Translations under genes and position numbers: made by a program
Part shown: in pieces, positions 26,170 through 34,622 of the stretch
How positions within the stretch are numbered: position 1 is the first letter of the stretch
How the letters are laid out: every line of letters begins with the position of its first letter
Notes under the pieces: model-generated
Databases searched by the model: none
What the model saw: only the letters and a program-made list of their open reading frames with translations
What the model was told of the DNA's origin: nothing
Assembly: GCF_033446685.1 (NCBI RefSeq)
Contig: NZ_JAWQLY010000014.1
Coordinates: 27,173 to 91,172 of the forward strand
Source: Modicisalibacter sp033446685
GTDB taxonomy: Bacteria; Pseudomonadota; Gammaproteobacteria; Pseudomonadales; Halomonadaceae
DNA length: 64,000 bases
Direction of reading: 5' to 3'

Positions 26170-26526
26170 TCAAAGCGCCGCCAGGCGGCGCGAGTTGGCG
26201 GTGCTGCGGCTATGGTAGGGCTCGAGCGCACGTTGTCCGGTTTCCCACCAGGGGGCGTAGCTGCCGGTACACAGGCTGAACAGCGATTGCTGCAGCTGTG
26301 CGGCGACCTCGATTCCGGCATCGAGCTTCTCGGTCACCATGCGCTGGTTCTCGTCGAGCATGGCCGGGCTGGTGGGCACGCGCGTGCACCAGAGATTATT
26401 GCGCAGGGCGATCGTCGACAGCGACGAGGTCCAGAGTTCATAGGTCATCAGGCTGACCGACCAGATGCCACTGAGGGCCGCCGGAGAGAATGGCATCAGC
26501 GGATCGAGAGCGGAGGTTTGACGCAT
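26170..26526 (-). CDS. Conserved-looking hypothetical protein, 118 aa
   Basis: A 118-residue protein with no signal peptide or membrane helix. The mid-part NNLWCTRVPTSPAMLDENQRMVTEKLDAGIEVAAQLQQSLF is amphipathic and helical, and the C-terminus is basic. Its composition and strand bias look coding: the reverse frames carry no alternative. I do not recognise the family; phasin-like helical proteins have similar features, but this is only a resemblance. The ATG at 26526 has no good ribosome site, and a second ATG eleven codons in is possible. Confidence 0.55.
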   Translation of the reverse strand: MRQTSALDPLMPFSPAALSGIWSVSLMTYELWTSSLSTIALRNNLWCTRVPTSPAMLDENQRMVTEKLDAGIEVAAQLQQSLFSLCTGSYAPWWETGQRALEPYHSRSTANSRRLAAL

Positions 26527-26727
26527 GGGCGAACACCGTGGTGGGCTTGGCTACATGGATTTATCGGCAGCAGGACCGAATGTCTTCAGTGCATACTACA
26601 GGGATACCGGTCGCCATGCTGCATTGCAGTATCGGCATCCGCAACCGCCTCGGCTACGCTGAGGGCGTGGCGCCTCGCCGCCATCGGGCGGCAAGGATTC
26701 AGGGAAGAGCCGAAATAGGAGACGCTC

Positions 26728-27027
26728 ATGAGAGACGAAACGCTTTGGTCACTGCTCAGCACCGGCGCGGCCATCGCCGCTGGCATAGCCGCCAGGAACG
26801 GTACGCGCAAGGCCTATGAACGCAAGATCGGCAAGCCTCCGCTCGATCCCTACGATCGTGACGTGAAGTGGCGTCATGCGCTGCTGTGGGGGGCGGGCAC
26901 CGGGATGGTCGTCGGCGTGTCGCGAATCATCGGTCGGCGCGCCGGCAGCGAGGCGGTACGGCGGGTCCAGCGTCGCCGTCAGCGCCGCCAACGGCTGCTC
27001 GATTACGGCCGTCGCCCGCTGGGCTAG
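26728..27027 (+). CDS. DUF4235 domain-containing small membrane protein
   Basis: A 99-residue protein with two hydrophobic segments (about 8-21 and 46-66) and a very basic C-terminus (RRVQRRRQRRQRLLDYGRR). The pattern 'PPLDPYDRDVKWRHALLWGAGTGMVVGVSRII' matches the DUF4235 family, in which a conserved PPLDP...W..AL.W...G is shared with actinobacterial proteins. The function is unknown. AGGAGA precedes the ATG. It is likely monocistronic. Confidence 0.8.
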   Translation: MRDETLWSLLSTGAAIAAGIAARNGTRKAYERKIGKPPLDPYDRDVKWRHALLWGAGTGMVVGVSRIIGRRAGSEAVRRVQRRRQRRQRLLDYGRRPLG

Positions 27028-27062
27028 CGGCATTGAGCGGCATGCGACCAAAGGCGAATATA

Positions 27063-27078
27063 TTAGACCAAGGTCTAA
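27063..27078. promoter_or_regulatory. Perfect 7-2-7 palindrome upstream of the 50-residue ORF
   Basis: TTAGACC-AA-GGTCTAA has perfect 7-bp arms and a 2-bp spacer. A CATAAT -10-like hexamer follows at 27087-27092, so the site would overlap the -35 position of a promoter for the ORF at 27127. It shares its right half with sites upstream of acs and actP (see findings). NarL/LuxR-type response regulators bind 7-2-7 sites. Confidence 0.55.
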
Positions 27079-27126
27079 GGTTTGGGCATAATAGTCGGTA
27101 ACTTGTAATCAACAGGGGCAAGAACC

Positions 27127-27279
27127 ATGACTACCCAGACTTCCTCCCTTTCCAGCGCCGCTCGGGCTTCCTTGTTGAAGCGTATCGGGGTGAAGGCCTA
27201 TCGCCTGCTCGACAGCATGACCGAGAGCGCCTATCGCGGCTTCCTGGCCCAAAGCGCCGGTCGTTACGGCATCGACTGA
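27127..27279 (+). CDS. Small protein of 50 residues, unknown function
   Basis: ATG at 27127, TGA at 27277-27279. The protein begins MTTQTSSLSSAARASL, continues with LLKRIGVKAYRLLDSMTESAY, and ends QSAGRYGID. It could form one amphipathic helix (about 12-40) with basic and hydrophobic faces. GGGGCAAG lies upstream of the ATG, and a promoter-like region with a perfect 7-2-7 palindrome precedes it. I do not recognise it. Its well-ordered upstream region argues that it is expressed. The next gene is convergent. Confidence 0.6.
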   Translation: MTTQTSSLSSAARASLLKRIGVKAYRLLDSMTESAYRGFLAQSAGRYGID

Positions 27280-27309
27280 ACCCTCGGTCGCGGACCGGTA
27301 GTCGTCGCT

Positions 27310-28698
27310 TCAGATCCAGTCCAGCCATTGCCACCACAGGTAATCCAGCGGCCACAATAGCCCCAGGCTGAGGGCCGCCATGATCAGCAGCACCCGCATG
27401 GCGTCGCGCAGTCGCAAGCCGGTGCTGATCAGGCCTACCACCAGCGGCGGCGCCTGGTAGGGCAACAGTACGGTAGAAAACCCCACCACCTGACTCATGG
27501 TGATCGCTTCCGGCGACCAACCGGTTATCGTGGCCATCTCCGGGGCCAGCGGCGTGAGTACCGCCGGCACCCCGGGTAACGTGACCAACGTGCCCAGCGC
27601 CGTCGCCAGACCGCTCAGCAGGCCGAAGGTCGCCGCATCGCCGGTGGTGCCCAGAGGCAACGCTTCGAGCAGGACGTGTGCGATGCGCGCGCCGAGCCCG
27701 CTTGCATGCGCCAGCGCGCCGAGACTGACGATTCCCGCCACATAGATCAGCGACTCGAAGTTCAGCGACTGCAGCGGTCTGTCTTTCATCAGTCCGCTGC
27801 CCGGAAACAGACAGACGAGCGCGATAGCCATGCCGATCCAGGCCGGTGAAACGCCATGCCAGGCATCGCTCAGCCACAGCAGTACGGCCGCGGCGAGCAG
27901 CCAGGCGAGCCGCCTCTGCGCCCCGTTCAGGGGCGACGAAGCGCCGGCTTGCCGCGCCTCGGGTCGTGGGTCGCTGTCCGGGTAGAGGCGCAGCATCACC
28001 CACACCAGGATGATCGCCTTGAGCAACCCGAGCACCGGAAAGTGCAGCAGCAGATAGGCGCTGTAGCTCGGCGGCTCGCCAAGCACCGTCTCGGCGGCAC
28101 CCATCAGCACGTTGTTGGGCACGTTGGCCGGCAGGATCGCGAAGGTCGGCAGATAGGTGCCCATCATGCCGCCGAGAATCACCCCGGTGCGTCCGCGCCG
28201 GCCCTTCGCGTAGCCGAGATGGTCGGCCAGCGTGACCAGGATCGGCGCCATCAACACGATACGACCCATCGCCGAGGGCATGACGAAGGCCATCGTCAGC
28301 CCCAATGTCACCACTCCGCCCACCGCCAGCCGGTAGGAGGGCGCCAGGAGCGGCCCGACGCGGCTGGCCAGGTTGCCGCCCAGCCCGGTGTGCTGAATGG
28401 CGGCGCCGATCACCAGCCCCGAGAACACCAGCCAGGTCGCCGCCGACGAGAAGCCGGCAAACACCGTATCGGCATCCGCCACACCGGCCACCGTGCAGAG
28501 CGTGAAGAACGCCAGCGCGGTCAGCCATTGCGGCAGCCAACCGGTCGCCCACAAGGCGATCGACAGCACCACCACACTCGCGGCGCGCAGCAGCGGAGCG
28601 GCCGAGGGCCACGCCAGCAGAAACCCAGCCACCCCCAGCAGCCCCGCCAGGGCGACGAGAGTGCGGACCGGTAGGCGGGTGAGCATGACGGCGGACAT
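27310..28698 (-). CDS. SLC13/DASS-type anion permease
   Basis: A 462-residue membrane protein with about 12 hydrophobic segments. The family signature is seen in TMAFVMPSAMGRIVLMAPIL (an SNT-like loop in degenerate form) and again in VTLPGVPAVLTPLAPEMA. Such proteins take up di- or tricarboxylates, sulfate or similar anions with Na+. The substrate is not deducible. It is convergent with the small ORF at 27127 and divergent from the symporter pair at 28923, with a 224-base gap that contains no recognisable gene. Confidence 0.85.
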   Translation of the reverse strand: MSAVMLTRLPVRTLVALAGLLGVAGFLLAWPSAAPLLRAASVVVLSIALWATGWLPQWLTALAFFTLCTVAGVADADTVFAGFSSAATWLVFSGLVIGAAIQHTGLGGNLASRVGPLLAPSYRLAVGGVVTLGLTMAFVMPSAMGRIVLMAPILVTLADHLGYAKGRRGRTGVILGGMMGTYLPTFAILPANVPNNVLMGAAETVLGEPPSYSAYLLLHFPVLGLLKAIILVWVMLRLYPDSDPRPEARQAGASSPLNGAQRRLAWLLAAAVLLWLSDAWHGVSPAWIGMAIALVCLFPGSGLMKDRPLQSLNFESLIYVAGIVSLGALAHASGLGARIAHVLLEALPLGTTGDAATFGLLSGLATALGTLVTLPGVPAVLTPLAPEMATITGWSPEAITMSQVVGFSTVLLPYQAPPLVVGLISTGLRLRDAMRVLLIMAALSLGLLWPLDYLWWQWLDWI

Positions 28699-28922
28699 GG
28701 CGCTTCCTGAGAACGGGATGAGAGCTGGGAGGCGCCGAGTTTAGCAGGCGAATCAGTCGCCCACGAGGTCGGCCAGGCTAGCCGGTAGTGGCTCGGGCTG
28801 CATTTGCTGGCATCGCTGCGGTAGGCTATGCGCCATTTCGAACGCCTCGCAATGCAGGGTGTCGGCGAGCGCGCCGCCCTTTCGGCGCCGTGGCCCCTTT
28901 CAGTGCACAAGAGAGCCAACCC

Positions 28923-29156
28923 ATGCATCGACGTTTCGTCCTGCCCACCACGTTGTCAGGCTGGGGGGTTCTGCTCGCCTTTATAGGGCTGTTGGCGCTG
29001 GGGCTGTGGCCGGTCATCGGCTGGATCAACCGGGCCCCGAGCTGGTTGGGCATGCCCGCCATCGTCGTCTGGAGCTACGCGGTGGTGTTCGCCAGTTGCG
29101 CCGTGATGGCGGTCGCCAATCGCTTCATCGACACTGAGGGGCCCGACGATGACTAG
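28923..29156 (+). CDS. Small two-helix membrane protein, SSS symporter partner
   Basis: A 77-residue protein with two hydrophobic segments (about 12-34 and 44-64) and a short acidic C-terminus (EGPDDD). It overlaps the following symporter gene by eight bases (ATGACTAG), the same overlap as the pair at 18409/18614. The sequence is only weakly similar to that small protein, so they are probably of different subfamilies with the same role. AGAGAG precedes the ATG. Confidence 0.78.
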   Translation: MHRRFVLPTTLSGWGVLLAFIGLLALGLWPVIGWINRAPSWLGMPAIVVWSYAVVFASCAVMAVANRFIDTEGPDDD

Positions 29157-30678
29157 CCCGGCCCCGCTTGCGATCACCCTGAGCTATGTGGTCGTCGTCA
29201 TGGCGATCGGCCTGCATGCGCGCCGCGGGCGGCGCATGGACAGCCTGGAGGAGTGGGGCGTGGCCGGGCGCAGCATGGGCCCGGTGACGCTGTACCTGCT
29301 GATCGCCGCCGGGAGCGTCAGCGCCTACACCTTCATGGGCGCGCCGGGATGGGCCTATGCCAAGGGCGTGCCGGTGTTCTACGTGGTGGTGTATCTCGCC
29401 TACCTGGCGCTGGTGGCATGGTACTGCGGGCCCCGGGTCTGGGCGTTCGGCGAACGCTTCGGCCACGTCACCCAGGCCAGCGCCATCGCCGACCGCTACC
29501 AGAGTCCCTTTCTCGGCGGCCTGTCGGCGCTGGTGATGTCGGTGGGCTCGCTGGCCTACGCGGTGCTGCAGACCATCGGCTCCGCCTACATCCTTACGGT
29601 GATGAGCGGCGGGGCGATTCCGGTATGGCTGGGGGTGATCGGCGTGTTGAGCTGCATCGCCCTGTACCTGTTCGTCAGCGGCCAGCGGGCGATCGGCCGC
29701 ACCAATGCCTTCCAGGGCGTGCTGATGTTCGCCGTCGCCTGGGCGGTGGGACTGTGGGCGGTGCACGCCGCCACCGGTGGCTGGCGGCTCGCCGCGGTAT
29801 TCGATCGGCTGCGCGAGGAGCATGCCGCCTGGCTGAGCCTGCCCGGCGCCGGCGGCGACATGAGCTTCCGGTTCTGGACCACCTCGGTGATCGTCTCGAT
29901 GTTGTCCTTCATGCCACCGGTCTGGACACAATGGATGAGCGCCGCCTCGGCCGGCACCATCCGCCGCAGCGCCACCTGGCTGCCCAGCTATTACCTGGTG
30001 ATCCTGCCGATGGTAATGGTGGGCTTCATCGGCATCTATGCGCTGCCCGAACTGGCGCGTAGCGATACCGTGGTGCTGGAGTACGCCCTGCAGCACCTGC
30101 CGGCGGTATTGGTGGGTCTGCTCGGCGCGGGGACGCTGGCGGCGTCGATGTCGTCCTGCGAGCCGTTCATCCACTCGGTGGCGCTGAGCTACGGCAAGGA
30201 CGTCATCCAGCCCTTGTGCGGGCTCTCGGACGCCGCCACTGCGCGGCTCGCCCGCTGGCTGATCGTGCCACTGATGGCGCTGGTCGTCGCGCCGCTGGCG
30301 ATCGCCGAGCCGGGCAGCCTGGTGATGATTCTGCTGATCGGGCTGGGATTCGCCACCCAGGTGATGCCGGCGTTCATCGGCATGTTCCTGTGGCCGCGTG
30401 CGTCACGGGTCGGGGTGATCGCCGGCATCCTCGTCGGCTTCGTCGTCACCACCGCATTCACCACGCTGTGGAAGCACCCGCTGGGCATTCACGCCGGCTT
30501 CTGGGGGCTGATGATCAATCTGCCGGTGTTCGTCGCGGTGTCGCTGGCCACCCGCCCGGTGGATGCCGCGGTGACCGAGCGTTTCTTCCGCATCGCTGCG
30601 CCGCAGTGGTATCGGCGTCACGGTAAAAAGGTGATTCGGACCCACAACGCCCGAGAAAGCGCAGCACACAACGATTAG
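29149..30678 (+). CDS. Sodium/solute symporter family permease (second copy)
   Basis: A 509-residue SSS-family carrier with about 13 hydrophobic segments. It shares with the protein at 18614 the early motif AAGSVSAYTFMGAPGWAYAKGVPVFYVVVYLAYLAL and a later LLGAGTLAASMSSCEPFIHSVALSYGKDV. The substrate is unknown; SSS carriers take up proline, pantothenate, short organic acids or solutes for osmoprotection. It is translationally coupled to the small upstream protein. Its stop overlaps the convergent gene at 30675 by four bases. Confidence 0.9.
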   Translation: MTSPAPLAITLSYVVVVMAIGLHARRGRRMDSLEEWGVAGRSMGPVTLYLLIAAGSVSAYTFMGAPGWAYAKGVPVFYVVVYLAYLALVAWYCGPRVWAFGERFGHVTQASAIADRYQSPFLGGLSALVMSVGSLAYAVLQTIGSAYILTVMSGGAIPVWLGVIGVLSCIALYLFVSGQRAIGRTNAFQGVLMFAVAWAVGLWAVHAATGGWRLAAVFDRLREEHAAWLSLPGAGGDMSFRFWTTSVIVSMLSFMPPVWTQWMSAASAGTIRRSATWLPSYYLVILPMVMVGFIGIYALPELARSDTVVLEYALQHLPAVLVGLLGAGTLAASMSSCEPFIHSVALSYGKDVIQPLCGLSDAATARLARWLIVPLMALVVAPLAIAEPGSLVMILLIGLGFATQVMPAFIGMFLWPRASRVGVIAGILVGFVVTTAFTTLWKHPLGIHAGFWGLMINLPVFVAVSLATRPVDAAVTERFFRIAAPQWYRRHGKKVIRTHNARESAAHND

Positions 30679-30995
30679 CGCTCGCCGCAGTTGGCCCGGT
30701 AGCGCTCGCTGTCGGCACCCAGCGTCACGCGCTCGCTGACCTTGCTGTAGAAGAACGCGCCGCCGCTGTCCGTCGGCGACGCGAGGGCGTATTCCCCGCA
30801 GACGCCATAGCCCTTGTTGACCTCGTGCATGGCCGTCAGCTCGACCTTGATTGGGTCACGGCGCTCGCTGGCGAGCGAGGCGGCGATGGCCTGCTCGATG
30901 CGTTCGTCGAGCTGGCTGTCGGAGAACGCCTGGTAGCCGAAGATCGCGGCGAAGGCGATGACGCAGGTGGCGAGAGGGATGATCAGGTTGTGCAT
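30675..30995 (-). CDS. Hypothetical single-helix exported or anchored protein
   Basis: A 106-residue protein with one N-terminal hydrophobic segment (about 5-23), then a soluble domain with two cysteines in VNKGYGVCGEYAL and RANCGER, likely a disulfide in the periplasm. A run of charged residues (DERIEQAIAASLASERRDP) links them. I do not recognise the family. It lies between the convergent SSS permease gene and the upstream end of the fba transcript. Confidence 0.6.
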   Translation of the reverse strand: MHNLIIPLATCVIAFAAIFGYQAFSDSQLDERIEQAIAASLASERRDPIKVELTAMHEVNKGYGVCGEYALASPTDSGGAFFYSKVSERVTLGADSERYRANCGER

Positions 30996-31052
30996 CGGGC
31001 GATCCCTGGTGGTTGGTTCGCGGGGCCGCTAGGCATCGCCAGGCAGGCGAGG

Positions 31053-31093
31053 CGTCCGTCGGCGAAGGCCGTTGAAGCCTTCGCCGATGGACG
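31053..31093 (-). terminator. Strong hairpin after fba
   Basis: A 17-bp stem with one mismatch (arms beginning CGTCCGTCGGCGAAGGC and ending GATGGACG) and a 7-base loop, 13 bases after the fba stop on the minus strand. There is no T-run after it, so it may act as an mRNA 3' stabiliser or a Rho-assisted end. Confidence 0.6.
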
Positions 31094-31105
31094 TAGCCGC
31101 GGCGC

Positions 31106-32170
31106 TCAGTTCACCTGCGGCGCCAGTTCGCCGGTCTCGTAGCGCTGGGCCATCGCTTCCAGGCCGAGCGGCTTGATGCGGCTGGCGTTGCCGGCCGTGC
31201 CGAAGGCCTCGAAACGGGCGGTGCACAGCTCGCGCATGGCGCCGACGGTCTCCTTGAGGAACTTGCGCGGGTCGAACTCGGTCGGATTCTGGGCCAGGAA
31301 GCGGCGCACCGCGCCGGTCGAGGCCAGCCGCAGGTCGGTGTCGATATTGACCTTGCGCACGCCGTGGCGGATGCCTTCGACGATCTCCTCGACCGGCACG
31401 CCGTAGGTCTCGGGGATCTTGCCGCCATACTCGTTGATGATCTCGAGCCACTCCTGGGGCACCGAGGAGGAGCCGTGCATCACCAGGTGCGTATTGGGGA
31501 TGCGCTCGTGGATGTGCCGGATGCGCGCGATGGACAGCGTGTCGCCGGTCGGCGGACGGGTGAACTTGTAGGCGCCGTGGCTGGTGCCGATGGCGATCGC
31601 CAGGGCATCGACGTGGGTCGCGGCAACGAAGGCGGCGGCCTCCTCGGGATCGGTGAGCATCTGTTCATGGGACAGCGTGCCCACGGCGCCGACGCCATCC
31701 TCTTCGCCGGCCTGGCCGGTCTCCAGGCTGCCCAGGCAACCCAGCTCGCCCTCGACGGAAACCCCGCAGGCGTGCGCCATCTCGACGCTGCGCCGGGTCA
31801 CGTCGACGTTGTAGGCGTAGTCCGCGGGGGTCTTGCCGTCTTCCTCGAGCGAGCCGTCCATCATCACCGACGAGAAACCCAGCTGGATCGAGCGCTGGCA
31901 GACGGCGGGGCTGGTGCCATGGTCCTGATGCATGACCACCGGAATGTGCGGGAACTCCTCGATCGCGGCCAGGATGAGATGGCGCAGGAAGGGCGCGCCG
32001 GCGTACTTGCGGGCGCCGGCGGAGGCCTGGACGATCACCGGCGAATCGGTGGCGTCGGCGGCTTCCATGATGGCGCGCATCTGTTCCAGGTTGTTGACGT
32101 TGAAGGCCGGCACGCCGTAGCCGTAATCGGCGGCGTGGTCGAGGAGTTGGCGCAGGCTGATCAGGGCCAT
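31106..32170 (-). CDS. fba: Class II fructose-1,6-bisphosphate aldolase
   Basis: A 354-residue zinc-dependent aldolase that cleaves fructose 1,6-bisphosphate to dihydroxyacetone phosphate and glyceraldehyde 3-phosphate, and the reverse in gluconeogenesis. Metal and catalytic residues are in VVMHQDHG (His81, Asp83, His84). The length and start MALISLRQLLDHAADYGYGVPAFN match the 'Calvin-cycle' subtype. It is the last gene of epd-pgk-fba on the minus strand, a conserved arrangement. A hairpin lies between it and pgk. Confidence 0.96.
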   Translation of the reverse strand: MALISLRQLLDHAADYGYGVPAFNVNNLEQMRAIMEAADATDSPVIVQASAGARKYAGAPFLRHLILAAIEEFPHIPVVMHQDHGTSPAVCQRSIQLGFSSVMMDGSLEEDGKTPADYAYNVDVTRRSVEMAHACGVSVEGELGCLGSLETGQAGEEDGVGAVGTLSHEQMLTDPEEAAAFVAATHVDALAIAIGTSHGAYKFTRPPTGDTLSIARIRHIHERIPNTHLVMHGSSSVPQEWLEIINEYGGKIPETYGVPVEEIVEGIRHGVRKVNIDTDLRLASTGAVRRFLAQNPTEFDPRKFLKETVGAMRELCTARFEAFGTAGNASRIKPLGLEAMAQRYETGELAPQVN

Positions 32171-32199
32171 GGGTGTGCGTTTTCCTGATGGTGATAAAC

Positions 32200-32221
32200 G
32201 GGGCGGCTAAAGTGCCGCCCC
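32200..32221 (-). other. Intercistronic hairpin between pgk and fba
   Basis: An 8-bp stem GGGGCGGC / GCCGCCCC with a 6-base loop in the 90-base gap. On the minus strand it is followed by GTTTATC, a weak T-run. It could attenuate or protect the downstream fba mRNA; the block probably also has an internal promoter, as in E. coli, but I could not find it. Confidence 0.5.
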
Positions 32222-32260
32222 GGATTGGTGATGCTGGATTTTCTGGATTTACAGGCCGGC

Positions 32261-33424
32261 TTACTTGGCTGCGTCCTGCAGGGCCACCACCGCCGGCAAC
32301 TGCTTGCCCTCGACGTACTCGAGGAAGGCGCCGCCGCCGGTCGAGATATACGAGACTTTGTCCTCGATGGCGTACTTGTCGATCGCCGCGAGGGTGTCGC
32401 CGCCACCGGCGATGGAGAAGCCGTTGCTCGCGGCGATCGCCTGGGACAGCGCCTCGGTGCCCTTGCCGAACTGATCGATCTCGAACACCCCGACCGGGCC
32501 GTTCCAGAGGATCGTGCCGGCATCCTTGAGCAGCGCGCCGAAGCGCGAGGCGGTATCGGGGCCGATGTCGAGGATCATCTCGTCGTCTTTGACCTGGTCG
32601 ACCGGGCGTACCATAGCCTCGGCCGATTCGGAGAACTCGGTGGCGACCACGACGTCGGTGGGCAGCGGGATCTCGACCTTGGCCATCAACGCCTTGGCCT
32701 GGTCCACCAGGTCGGCCTCATGCAGCGACTTGCCGACATTGTGGCCCGCCGCGGCGATGAAGGTGTTGGCGATGCCGCCGCCGACGATCAGCTGGTCGCA
32801 TTTCTCGGACAGCGCATTGAGCACCTCGAGCTTGGTCGACACCTTGGAGCCGCCGACGATCGCCACCATCGGGCGCGCCGGCGTGGCCAGGGCCTTTTCC
32901 AGCGCCTCGAGTTCGCGGGCCAGCAGCGGTCCGGCACAGGCGTCGGCGGCGAAACGCGCCACGCCGTGGGTCGAGGCCTGGGCGCGGTGCGCGGTGCCGA
33001 AGGCGTCCATGACGTAGATGTCGCAGAGCTTGGCGTAGGCCCGGGCGAGTGCCTCGTCGTCGCTTTTCTCGCCGCGGTTGTAGCGCACGTTCTCGAGCAG
33101 CACGACCTCGCCTTCGCCGACCTCGACCGGGTTGTCGAGATAGTCGTCGACCAGGCGCACCGGCTGGCCGAGCAGCTTGCCCAGATGGGTGGCGACCGGC
33201 GCCAGCGAGAACTCGTCGGCGGGCTCGCCTTCGCTGGGACGACCCAGGTGACTCATCAGCAGCACCTTGGCGCCGGCGTCGCGCGCGGCCTCGATGGTCG
33301 GCAGGCAGGCGCGGATACGAGCGTCGGAGGTGACGCTGCCCTGCTTGACCGGGACGTTGAGATCTTCGCGAATCAGCACGCGCTTGCCGGCGAGTGTCAG
33401 GTCGGTCATCTTGCGCACGTTCAT
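32261..33424 (-). CDS. pgk: Phosphoglycerate kinase
   Basis: A 387-residue enzyme, the same length as E. coli Pgk. It transfers phosphate from 1,3-bisphosphoglycerate to ADP in the cytoplasm. Visible motifs are LAGKRVLIREDLNVP, VLLMSHLGRP, VAIVGGSKVSTKLEVL, GPVGVFE and SIAGGGDTLAAI (ATP site). The ATG at 33424 (MNVRKMTDLTLAGKR) aligns with E. coli MSVIKMTDLDLAGKR; a longer open frame upstream is not supported. It lies 77 bases after epd. Confidence 0.97.
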   Translation of the reverse strand: MNVRKMTDLTLAGKRVLIREDLNVPVKQGSVTSDARIRACLPTIEAARDAGAKVLLMSHLGRPSEGEPADEFSLAPVATHLGKLLGQPVRLVDDYLDNPVEVGEGEVVLLENVRYNRGEKSDDEALARAYAKLCDIYVMDAFGTAHRAQASTHGVARFAADACAGPLLARELEALEKALATPARPMVAIVGGSKVSTKLEVLNALSEKCDQLIVGGGIANTFIAAAGHNVGKSLHEADLVDQAKALMAKVEIPLPTDVVVATEFSESAEAMVRPVDQVKDDEMILDIGPDTASRFGALLKDAGTILWNGPVGVFEIDQFGKGTEALSQAIAASNGFSIAGGGDTLAAIDKYAIEDKVSYISTGGGAFLEYVEGKQLPAVVALQDAAK

Positions 33425-33501
33425 GGACAGATGCTCCTCATGGTGGCTGAACTCGGGAGTGGAACCGGGATAGGTCGTGTTCGGGTGCGGGCGGGGCATG
33501 G

Positions 33502-34536
33502 CTAGGGACGTGCATCGAGCTCGGCCAGCCGCGCGGCGACGTCGAGCATGCGATTGGCGAAGCCCCATTCGTTGTCGAACCAGCTGAGCAGCTTGACCAG
33601 GTGGCCGCCGGCGACCCGGGTCTGAGTGGCGTCCACGATACCCGAGCGCGGATCGTGGTTGAAGTCGACCGAGGCCATGGGCTCTTCAGTGTAGCCGAGC
33701 CGCCCGGCCAGACGCGTGCGGCTGGCCTCGGCGAGCAGCGCGTTGACCTCGCTGGCAGTGGTGCGTTGTCGCACGGAAATCGCCATGTCCATCGCCGAGA
33801 CGTTGATCGTTGGCACCCGCACATGCAGGCATTCGAAGCGGCCGGCGAGCTTCGGCATCAGCCGCTCGATGCCGCGCGCCAGGCCTGTGTCGACGGGAAT
33901 GATCGACTGCATCGCCGAACGCGTCAGGCGCAGGTCGGACTTGTGGTAGGCGTCGATCACCGGCTGGTCGTTCATCGCCGAATGGATGGTGGTGGTCACG
34001 CCGTGCTCGATGCCCAGCGCCTCGTCGAGCACGGTGAGGATCGGTATCAGGCAGTTGGTGGTACACGAGGCGGCCGAGACGATGCGCATTGCCGGCTCGA
34101 GCGCGGCTTCGTTGATGCCGCCGACCACGGTCAGGTCGACGTCGGATTCGGCGGGCTGCGAGAACAGCAGGCGTCGGGCCCCGGCGGCGAGGTGATGTTC
34201 GGCGGTGGCGCGGTCCTTGAAACTGCCCGAGCACTCGATCACCAGGTCGATGTCCAGTGCCTTCCAGGGCAGGCGTTGCGGGTCGGGCTCACGGAGCAGC
34301 TTGATCGCCCGACCGTTGATCGCGAGCGTGTCGCCGTCGATGGCGACCTCGCCGGGAAAGCGCCCGTGGGTGGTGTCGTAGCGGGTCAGGTAGGCGACGG
34401 TCGCCGGGTCGGAGAGCTCGTTGATCGCCACCACCTCGAGTCCCGCGTCGCGCTCGAGCTCGGGGCGCTCGACCAGCGCGCGCAGCACACATTGGCCGAT
34501 GCGGCCGTAACCGTTGATGGCGATGCGGTGGGGCAT
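33502..34536 (-). CDS. epd: D-erythrose-4-phosphate dehydrogenase (GAPDH family)
   Basis: A 344-residue dehydrogenase. The Rossmann motif GYGRIG (9-14), nucleophile Cys158 in SAASCTTN, and AIISVP/VDT-type sites (SIIPVDTGLARGIERLMP) are clear. The pattern DAYHKSDLRLTRSAMQSIIPVDT resembles Epd, which makes 4-phosphoerythronate for pyridoxal phosphate synthesis; GapA is the alternative. Its position before pgk and fba is the classical epd-pgk-fba order. It is preceded by a 86-base gap to acuI. Confidence 0.88.
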   Translation of the reverse strand: MPHRIAINGYGRIGQCVLRALVERPELERDAGLEVVAINELSDPATVAYLTRYDTTHGRFPGEVAIDGDTLAINGRAIKLLREPDPQRLPWKALDIDLVIECSGSFKDRATAEHHLAAGARRLLFSQPAESDVDLTVVGGINEAALEPAMRIVSAASCTTNCLIPILTVLDEALGIEHGVTTTIHSAMNDQPVIDAYHKSDLRLTRSAMQSIIPVDTGLARGIERLMPKLAGRFECLHVRVPTINVSAMDMAISVRQRTTASEVNALLAEASRTRLAGRLGYTEEPMASVDFNHDPRSGIVDATQTRVAGGHLVKLLSWFDNEWGFANRMLDVAARLAELDARP

Positions 34537-34622
34537 GGTGGGCTCGACGCTGGTGACGATCGGAAGGCGATTCTAGCGCAAAGCGCGCAATGCCCCAACC
34601 GGCCGGCCCGCAGGCCACCGGC

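Noticed and set aside
28752..28835. A 27-codon minus-strand frame upstream of the symporter pair (ATG near 28835)
   Set aside because: Too short and without a conserved pattern; a GAGG lies upstream, but this is weak evidence.
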